From Nitrogeniibacter aestuarii (GTDB lineage: Bacteria; Pseudomonadota; Gammaproteobacteria; Burkholderiales; Rhodocyclaceae): a stretch of DNA of 64,000 nucleotides. The stretch is taken from contig NZ_CP071321.1 in assembly GCF_017309585.1 (NCBI RefSeq), positions 1,984,001 through 2,048,000 on the forward strand. The letters run 5' to 3'. Under the pieces are notes generated by a model, which saw only the letters and a list, made by a program, of their open reading frames with translations, was not told where the DNA came from and made no database searches. Numbering within the stretch: the first letter of the stretch is position 1; the number at the start of each line of letters is the position of its first letter. A program made the translations under genes and the position numbers. Shown here piece by piece: positions 58,901 to 64,000 of this stretch.

Positions 58901-60386
58901 GCCAGGCCTCGCTCAGGTCGGGCGGGATGCTGGCAGGCATCTGCACCGACAGGGCGTTGGCCAGTGTGTCGAGCACGGCGCGGCAGACGGCCTCGACATC
59001 GGTGACCCCCTGCTGGGCGAAGGACTCGATCTGGTTGGGCAGGGAGAGCACATGCTGTCGAACGGTCTGGATCGCGTTGCCGAACACCGATTGTTCGAGC
59101 ACGAAGTTGGCGGAGTTGAACAGCCCGGAAAATGCCTGTGCCTGGGTTTGCATCAGTTGCATGGCCCGCTCGGCCACGTCGTTGGCGGCCAGTCCGGCGA
59201 TTTCGGTCATGCCTTCGGCCATCTGGCGGCTCATGCCCAGGGCGCTGTCGGCAATCTGCGAGCCTGCGCTGAGGACGCCGATGCCGGAGGTGGCGGCGCG
59301 ATGCATGGCGCTCACGGCCGTGGTATGCGCCGCACTGGTGGCCGCGGCCATGACCGCTTCGATGGTGGCCGGTGCGTGTTGCGTGATGCTGCCACCGGTG
59401 CTGCGTCGCTCCGGGTATTCAGGGGCCAGGGCGCTGAAATCGGGCCACTCGGCGGCATCGAAGGCGGCCTGTGCATCACTGGGCTGACCGATGCCCAGAT
59501 AGCCGAGCTTGGCCTCTTCGCCCAGCACCTTCCAGTCCGGCGCGTTGGCACCGAACACGTTGGTGCGCTTGCGGAAGGTGTAGATACGCACCGCCTGTTC
59601 CGCCGGCAGGACGAAGGGTTTGGTGTGGCCCAGGCCCACCTGCCAGTCCACCCGGGTGAGCTGGCGGGTCTGATCGACGGTGATGCGCTGAATCGTGCGC
59701 ACATCCCAGCGCTCGGCCTGCGGGTCCTTGTTCTGCTCCGCGCCGACGATGAGGAGGGTGTCGCCCACCGAAAGCCCCGTGTCCGTTCCCCGCAGCCACA
59801 GGCTGCGATCGCCGAAGGCCGGCTTGAGAGCGCGAGTCTGTTGCACCGGGATGGCGTTCCACTCGGCGCGTGCCGGGACCGCTTCGACGGTCTCGAAGGT
59901 CTGTGCCGTTTCATCCTGGCCCGGCACGCTCTGCACCCGGGTGCCCACCGGGATGGTGATCGGGTCGAGGGCGACGCCCGGTACGCTGGTGAGCGTGAAG
60001 GCCAGGTGGGTGCTGGCGGCGACACCCGGGGCCGGGCGGTAGCCGATGAGCCGGGCCATGTCGACCACCGACCGGCGCTCGGTGGCGGTGCGCAGGAAAT
60101 GTTCCTGCGCATAGCGCTCGGTGTAGAAGCTCAGGCCGTCGAGCATGCTGGCCATGGCGTCGGCGATGGCGAGGGTGAAGTCGCTGCCGTCGCGCGTGCC
60201 CAGCGCGGCCAGCGCCGGGTAGTCGGTGCTCGACAGGCGCGCCTTCATGCTCTCGAGAAATTCGCCATGGCGACCCACGCGATAGCGGATCTCGCTCAGC
60301 CCGGGCGGATTGCTCACCCGTGCCGGCGTGCTGGCGTCGGTGCCGGCGCAGCATTGGCAATCTTGCGTGTCCTCGGGGCGGGTCAT
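55929..60386 (-). CDS. Large baseplate J-family protein with a long helical insertion
   Basis: 1485 residues. N-terminal part (1-325) is typical of the injection-system baseplate protein related to Afp12/gpJ: LSEIRYRVGRHGEFLESMKA, FTLAIADAMASMLDGLSFYT, RLIGYRPAPGVAA. The domain resumes at about 805 and runs to the C-terminal baseplate J part (VRASYRKGIGVAGNVGDG, ENLDxARDNAPLTVLTLDRA-like segment, FARAFAGI). Between, about 475 residues are Ala-rich and helical, which I do not expect in this family. It would form the inner wedge of the baseplate. It starts two bases before the 871-aa baseplate gene ends. Confidence 0.82.
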   Translation of the reverse strand: MTRPEDTQDCQCCAGTDASTPARVSNPPGLSEIRYRVGRHGEFLESMKARLSSTDYPALAALGTRDGSDFTLAIADAMASMLDGLSFYTERYAQEHFLRTATERRSVVDMARLIGYRPAPGVAASTHLAFTLTSVPGVALDPITIPVGTRVQSVPGQDETAQTFETVEAVPARAEWNAIPVQQTRALKPAFGDRSLWLRGTDTGLSVGDTLLIVGAEQNKDPQAERWDVRTIQRITVDQTRQLTRVDWQVGLGHTKPFVLPAEQAVRIYTFRKRTNVFGANAPDWKVLGEEAKLGYLGIGQPSDAQAAFDAAEWPDFSALAPEYPERRSTGGSITQHAPATIEAVMAAATSAAHTTAVSAMHRAATSGIGVLSAGSQIADSALGMSRQMAEGMTEIAGLAANDVAERAMQLMQTQAQAFSGLFNSANFVLEQSVFGNAIQTVRQHVLSLPNQIESFAQQGVTDVEAVCRAVLDTLANALSVQMPASIPPDLSEAWQAGVNAVGDVVESTDEWLDQIDFTNPAEWADAFGLALDAVLNAVSPQLLAAKQTLNRVQEKIGELSPQLPSDLPGDVVTAVIDNLKDGMGELDLSELASRLASGDFGGTLTNLESWASNQFANGAAIPQEIIRLHERMAGSVSAVFNALGGQVSGFAQDAHSAVSQAAGLLNPTAALNMLGDHAQRLREHAADAGAATLSAAASAEVAALVTAAMSIARQLPGPLAIQTPEQAAAIALHFAALGVRRAGGEAPVPDLPAVAGQTISAIEAALPAEMLAPVDLLAQPLQDIVADMDQLLSAPRQATQTAYLQIAAGVEKALVGSFTTLNGPRGALVRQPDTIDITPVDDKVVTQGWALLSVPHSVELYRITQAGVASRAEYLLSGQTTRLTLSGELPDGRLPAEFEHAPRTLAVHVQSEELPLAATPVAAPVYGQTLALERRETDLSPGQPLALSGTRQRIRIVATDKDILFQPDDGDERPLAEGDSLQLMAAPVRLVPATLTLSYFAVSPSLSKQFKTRALGMSLNRFRLKTPSPTAITFYTPITLAPDTFAAFLGSTSIRLRLRVLDRDGSIGTVSLRAADIALDPARKDDELVREIVFVGEPVDSVEHDRDRTTLSLTEATTHVYVRLGTAVNANVAPATHGERVEALLGDGDGAQANQRFMLNQAPLTYVSAATPSGRASTLEVRVNDILWEEADTLYNADAKAHRFETAQDDGGVTTIRFGDGIEGARLPGGSSNVRASYRKGIGVAGNVGDGKLTTLLSRPPGVSDVVNPSPATGGEDPETLDQARDNAPLTVLTLDRAVSIVDYTNFARAFAGIDKAHALWIPSGPARGVFVTVAGIEGASVPSTSATYGSLLDALGTYGDPLMPIRLADYRDARFQTRVAVLVDAAFEQQSVLDSVTETLSTHFAFARREFGQTVSIDEVAAVAQGVSGVVAVHVVTLHSTGQPAKANARLFAQLPVATLDGLPLAAELLTPADDGIVVEVMQ

Positions 60387-60387
60387 C

Positions 60388-63003
60388 TCATTTGCCTCCG
60401 TGCAGGTTCAGGCGCAGGACGCCGTGCTCGGGGAAGTTCGGATCGTTGTCCAGACGGGCGATTTCGAGTCGATCCAGGGTGAGGATGCCTTGCGAGAGCG
60501 GCATCGGGTCCTCGTCGCCCTGTCGCGTGAAACGCGTGACCTGCAGCGAGCCGACGCCGGCCACCGAGCGGGCCGCCGCGTAGATCGTGCTCAGATAGAC
60601 GGTCTGCCCGAAGCTGAAGTTGTCCGGGTGGAACAGGCCGAGCGTGCCGTCGCTGCGGGTGCGGTTGCTCAGCACGTCGAGCAGGCCCTGACGCACATGA
60701 CTGCGGAAGTAGCTGGGTTCGACACAGATCTCCAGCTCGATCTCGAGCGACACATGTCTGGGCTCGTCCACCCGGACATCGTGGCCGGCCATGCGATAGC
60801 GTTCGAGGTGGGCCACCACGGTGTCGGCATAGTCGGGCGTCACGGGGGCGCCGTCGTCGCGATCCACGGTGGTGAACACGGTATGCCAGCTGCCCGTCCA
60901 GCGCAGGGTGGCGGCGGCACGCTGGATGCCGGGCAGGCGCTCGGTGACTTCGGCGTAGTCGGCCGGGGTGACTGCGCGTTCCTGCGTGCGGAAGGCGTGC
61001 GGCGCGCGGCGACGGATCTGCGCCTTGGTTTCGGGCGCGGTCCCGCCCATGGCGGGCAGCGGGTTGCGCAGCTGTTCGAAGCGGTTGTCGGTGGCCACCA
61101 CGTGACGAATGCTGTCGGCCCCCACGTTGCCCTCCGGGCCGTTGCCGATACGATAACGGGCCGTGAAGGCAAGACCGCTGTCAGGCCGGCGACCGTGCAC
61201 ATCGTCGCCGAAGCGCAAGCTCGGCAAGGCGTTGTCTTCGGTCTCGACGACAAAGTGCTGATCGGTGGCGTGGCTGGCCAGCAGATCATGCGCGGGCGTC
61301 CACGGGGTGCCGTCGCCGCTGTCGTCGTCGAGCTGGATTTGCGGCAGCGCGTCGGCGGTGCGCCAGGTCATCGCGGCACCGGCACTGGCCTGCGGGTCGA
61401 AGGGGGCGCGTGAGGTGATGGCGATGCCGTCCTCGTCAAGCTGGCGCAGGATGGTGCCCTGCCAGGTCAGTGGGCCGTCGGGCAGCGCGGGGCTGAAGCG
61501 CGGCGGCAGGGCGATCGGCGCGCTGCGGTCGCAACTGTCGGTGCCGGTGGCGGGGTAATGCAGCAGTGCGTCGGGTACCGCGCCCAGCGCGACATCGCTG
61601 AGCGATTCACCGTGATCGACCAGCAGGTTGTTGCCCATGGCAATGGAGACGTTTTCGATCAATGTGCTGCCATGCGCGTCGTCGGTGATGGCCGAGATGC
61701 ACAGGGGGAAGGGCAAGGCGTCGTCGGCATGCCATTCGATCTCGGTGATCCGGGTGTGTTCCCCCGATGCCGGATTGGGCAGCGGGTCGACCAGCGGCAG
61801 CGCATTGCCATCGCCATCGGTGTCCGACCCGAAGACGCGCACGTTCGTGAGGCGCACTGCATGACGCCGGGCCGGGTCGGCATCCGCTGCGTCGCCCGTG
61901 ACCGGGCCGATCACCTCTTCGAAGATGAGCACGTCGCCGACGGCCAGATCGGGCCAGTGGCCCACCAGCGTCGCCCGCGTGGCGCCCTTGGGCAGGCAGC
62001 AGCGCTGGTCGCCCCAGGTGTAGAAGTCGAAGCGGTTGTGGTCCGCGTACAGGGTGATGGGCACCATGGGCTCGAACACCTTCACTCCGGCCTGGCGTGC
62101 CGCGCGTTCATCGCGTGAGTCGGGGGTGATGACGGTGGGCAGGCCCGGGACACGGGTATAGAAGCGCACGCCGGCCGGCAGATCGAAGCCGTTGTCGGTC
62201 ACATCCGCATGCAGCCAGGTGCGCGCATTGCAGCCCTCGTGCACCCGGTAGTCGACCAGCAAGGCATGGCGGCGCAGGCTGGTGCGCTTGCGGGCGGTGT
62301 GCAGGTAGGCCTCGGTGGTGATGGCGTCGAGCTGGTAATGCTTGAGGTCGCCCACGTAGGCGATGAGTTCGGCCAGTGTCGTGGCCAGATCGGCGGGGCT
62401 GCGGTCCTGCCAGCCGGGCATCTGCTGCGTCATGCGGTCGATGAGCAGGCGCCGCAGGCTGCCGAAGTCCCGCGCCAGATAGTTCAAATCGGGGTCGGGC
62501 GGTGGGGTCGGTGGGCAGTCATGGACGGGTTTGCAATCGAATTCGCTCGGGCATTCCACCTTGAACGAGAAGGCGACCGAGGACAGGCGCGGGTCGAAAT
62601 CCTGCAGTGGCGTTGCCGGATGTCCGCTTTGCGCGAGGCTGAGCGTGTAGGTGGAAAAATCGCCACTGACGTTCGTGCGCACCAGCAGCACATGATCGGC
62701 CTCGGGCAGGCCGGTGAAGAAGGCCGTTTCAGCCGGTGTGGCCGAGGGGGGCGGCGCGTCGGCCGTGGCCACCCAGTCCACCTCGATCTGACGGATACGT
62801 TCGCCGCCGCCGATGGTGACGTTCGAGGCATTGATGGGGATGGCCGGTGCCTTGAGCAAGCGCACCATCAGGGTTTGCTGACGCGGGCTGCCCGGCGGGG
62901 CGTCCACATCGAGCACTTCGAGCCAGTCGATGCCGTTGAGTGTGGCATGGGCATCGACGGCAGCGCGGCGGTGTTCTTCACAGCAGGTGTAGCGGGTGAT
63001 CAT
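60388..63003 (-). CDS. Putative baseplate assembly protein (Afp11-like)
   Basis: 871 residues. Typical of the long baseplate proteins of extracellular contractile injection systems: an N-terminal beta domain with a Cys-containing spot, then DLNYLARDFGSLRRLLIDRM near 175, DLATTLAELIAYVGDLKHYQ, FGDDVHGRRP near 600 and the gpJ-type region RRAPHAFRTQERAVTPADY, followed by EPSYFRSHVRQGLLDVL. It overlaps gp25 by four bases and probably forms the wedge with the 1485-aa protein. Confidence 0.85.
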   Translation of the reverse strand: MITRYTCCEEHRRAAVDAHATLNGIDWLEVLDVDAPPGSPRQQTLMVRLLKAPAIPINASNVTIGGGERIRQIEVDWVATADAPPPSATPAETAFFTGLPEADHVLLVRTNVSGDFSTYTLSLAQSGHPATPLQDFDPRLSSVAFSFKVECPSEFDCKPVHDCPPTPPPDPDLNYLARDFGSLRRLLIDRMTQQMPGWQDRSPADLATTLAELIAYVGDLKHYQLDAITTEAYLHTARKRTSLRRHALLVDYRVHEGCNARTWLHADVTDNGFDLPAGVRFYTRVPGLPTVITPDSRDERAARQAGVKVFEPMVPITLYADHNRFDFYTWGDQRCCLPKGATRATLVGHWPDLAVGDVLIFEEVIGPVTGDAADADPARRHAVRLTNVRVFGSDTDGDGNALPLVDPLPNPASGEHTRITEIEWHADDALPFPLCISAITDDAHGSTLIENVSIAMGNNLLVDHGESLSDVALGAVPDALLHYPATGTDSCDRSAPIALPPRFSPALPDGPLTWQGTILRQLDEDGIAITSRAPFDPQASAGAAMTWRTADALPQIQLDDDSGDGTPWTPAHDLLASHATDQHFVVETEDNALPSLRFGDDVHGRRPDSGLAFTARYRIGNGPEGNVGADSIRHVVATDNRFEQLRNPLPAMGGTAPETKAQIRRRAPHAFRTQERAVTPADYAEVTERLPGIQRAAATLRWTGSWHTVFTTVDRDDGAPVTPDYADTVVAHLERYRMAGHDVRVDEPRHVSLEIELEICVEPSYFRSHVRQGLLDVLSNRTRSDGTLGLFHPDNFSFGQTVYLSTIYAAARSVAGVGSLQVTRFTRQGDEDPMPLSQGILTLDRLEIARLDNDPNFPEHGVLRLNLHGGK

Positions 63004-63368
63004 GCGCCGGCTCCCTGGGTGAAGGTGTCGGTGTGCAACTCGTCGGTGCGCCGCAGGCGGTAGCTCACTTCCACCGTGAGGGTCGATTCAACCGCCGAGA
63101 CCGCCACACGCTCGACGGTGATGAGGTCGGCCAGCCATTGTTGCAGGGCGCCCTGAATGAGAAATTGCGTGGTCGCGGCCAGCTCGGGGCTGTTGGGGGC
63201 GAACACCAGCTCGTTGAGTCCGCTGCCGAAGGTCGGGCGCATCACGCGCTCGCCGGGCGCCGTGAACAGCACCTGTTCGATGAGGCCCCGCACCCAGGTG
63301 GCCTGGTCGGCCTCGCGGGTGCGGCCGCGTCCGTCGATCTGGTAAGGGAAGTGCATTCGTCTGTTCAT
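63000..63368 (-). CDS. GPW/gp25-family baseplate wedge protein
   Basis: 122 residues from ATG 63368. The T4 gp25 family starts sheath assembly from the baseplate. The signature is intact: IEQVLFTAPGERVMRPTFGS followed by LNELVFAPNS, with the terminal strand RVAVSAVESTLTVEVSYRL. It lies between the PAAR-like gene (two-base gap) and the baseplate gene (four-base overlap). Confidence 0.9.
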   Translation of the reverse strand: MNRRMHFPYQIDGRGRTREADQATWVRGLIEQVLFTAPGERVMRPTFGSGLNELVFAPNSPELAATTQFLIQGALQQWLADLITVERVAVSAVESTLTVEVSYRLRRTDELHTDTFTQGAGA

Positions 63369-63370
63369 GC

Positions 63371-63691
63371 TCAGCTCCCGATCGCGCGCATCTGTGCCTG
63401 CACCGGCATCATCGGCGTCCCGTTGGGCGTGCATACCGACTGGCTGTCCATCAGGACCAGCGGCTGGCCGTTGGAAAAGACCCGTGTGGCGGCCACCACC
63501 CATTGCCCGGTCACGCAGGGCACCGGCGCGCCACCGACATTCAGGGGGCAACCGGCAATCACGTAGGGGGCGGTCATGGTCACCGTGGGCTGACCGCTGA
63601 CCAGTACGCGTGGATTGGGCGTGGTCGGTGTGGCGGTGCCGCCATGGCTGCACAGCACGGTGGCGCCAACATGGAGGAGAGGTCCGGGCAT
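63371..63691 (-). CDS. PAAR-like spike tip protein
   Basis: 106 residues, short and Gly/Pro/Val-rich without long helices. It begins MPGPLLHVGATVLCSHGG and has VLVSGQPTV, IAGCPLNVGG and SNGQPLVLMDSQSVC, a pattern shared by the PAAR-like proteins of contractile systems, which form a sharpened cone on the spike. Four Cys and one His could hold a metal. It sits between the spike and gp25 genes. Confidence 0.78.
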   Translation of the reverse strand: MPGPLLHVGATVLCSHGGTATPTTPNPRVLVSGQPTVTMTAPYVIAGCPLNVGGAPVPCVTGQWVVAATRVFSNGQPLVLMDSQSVCTPNGTPMMPVQAQMRAIGS

Positions 63692-63701
63692 CTGCGCGCT
63701 C

Positions 63702-64000
63702 CTAGATCACCGTGAAGGCGCCGTTGTTGATGTCAACGGCCGGGCCGACCAGGGTGATCATGGCCCCCTTGCCGTTCTGCATGTAGATGCCGGTGTCGTT
63801 CACGATGATCGAGGCGCCCGTGGCGCTCTTGATCATGATGCCCCCGGTCGGGCCGGGCAGGTCGGAGATGGTGACGCCGTTCTGCAGAATGGTCTGGAAG
63901 GTCATGGCCTGGACGCCCGGCGGCGTGGCACGGGCCAGAGCCGGCACATCGCCCGCGCTGCCGTAGAAGCAGCCGACCCAGATGGGTTTGTCCGGGTCGC
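63702..64000 (-). CDS. VgrG/gpV-like spike protein, C-terminal part (5' end outside window)
   Basis: The frame is open to the right edge; about 99 codons are visible. It contains DKPIWVGCFYGSAGD, typical of the OB-fold part of gpV/gp5-like spikes, then ISDLPGPTGGIMIKSATGAS and IIVNDTGIYMQNGKG, a repeated short-strand pattern that forms the triple-stranded beta-helix needle. The needle carries the PAAR-like tip encoded next. The rest of the operon (tube, sheath, ATPase) must lie to the right. Confidence 0.85.
   Translation of the reverse strand, partial: DPDKPIWVGCFYGSAGDVPALARATPPGVQAMTFQTILQNGVTISDLPGPTGGIMIKSATGASIIVNDTGIYMQNGKGAMITLVGPAVDINNGAFTVI

Noticed and set aside
50141..64000. Prophage
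   Set aside because: Only baseplate, spike and fibre-type genes are seen, with no capsid, portal, terminase, lysis or integrase genes in 14 kb. A tail-like injection system is the better reading until the right flank is seen.

Overview
This is a 64 kb piece of a high-GC chromosome that looks betaproteobacterial, most likely Rhodocyclales (Thauera/Azoarcus/Zoogloea-like). That assignment is an inference from the gene order rimP-nusA-infB-rbfA-truB-rpsO-pnp preceded by trpS-scpA-scpB-rluB, from a PEP-CTERM protein, and from codon bias. No rRNA genes and no CRISPR array were seen.

Layout. (1) 1-13.9 kb: mixed metabolic and envelope genes. These are the 3' part of a glucosylglycerol-phosphate phosphatase (stpA), a SHOCT protein, an ankyrin protein, a zinc-ribbon/ClpP-like membrane protein, an FAD oxidoreductase, an aldo/keto reductase, a chemoreceptor, a secreted EF-hand protein, and an AraC regulator divergent from a four-helix membrane protein. 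(2) 13.9-27.5 kb: a patchwork accessory region. It starts at a UvrD-like helicase remnant and continues with a NERD-domain protein and a 49-aa YHYH-type protein between 77-78 bp direct repeats, an AT-rich 468-aa protein with a possible HicA-like end, an AT-rich four-helix membrane protein, a di-haem peroxidase, an ankyrin pair, an MFS/LysR pair, an acetate-transporter/Cache pair and a Gly-rich PEP-CTERM protein. Between these modules lie four clear and one fainter degenerate copies of the 3' end of gcvP, all in the orientation of the intact gcvP at 27.5 kb. This is the most striking structure in the window: the tail of gcvP appears to have served repeatedly as an insertion or recombination site. 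(3) 27.5-32.4 kb: glycine cleavage genes gcvT-gcvH-gcvP (minus strand), led by a tandem glycine riboswitch with a terminator. (4) 32.5-49 kb: conserved housekeeping genes on the plus strand: hydrolase, PHP phosphatase, YciO-like protein, M50 protease, trpS, scpAB, rluB, then the rimP-nusA-infB-rbfA-truB operon with a leader hairpin, rpsO and pnp. dksA converges on them. (5) 49.1-49.4 kb: tRNA-Pro, tRNA-Arg and tRNA-His with a near-consensus promoter and a terminator. (6) 49.5-64 kb: a thioredoxin-fold isomerase, then the distal part of a phage-tail-like contractile injection system on the minus strand (spike, PAAR-like tip, gp25, two baseplate J-type proteins, a tail-I protein with a beta-rich extension, a DUF6519 beta-helix protein, a LysM-like protein). 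Sheath, tube, ATPase and any toxin genes must lie beyond the right edge.

How the genes work together. Regions 3-5 are ordinary core physiology: glycine catabolism under riboswitch control, and the translation, RNA-decay and chromosome-segregation machinery. Region 6 would build the tip and baseplate of a secreted or intracellular tail-like particle. Region 2 holds the most plausible new biology, both in its architecture (gcvP-tail relics, flanking repeats) and in its unassigned AT-rich genes.
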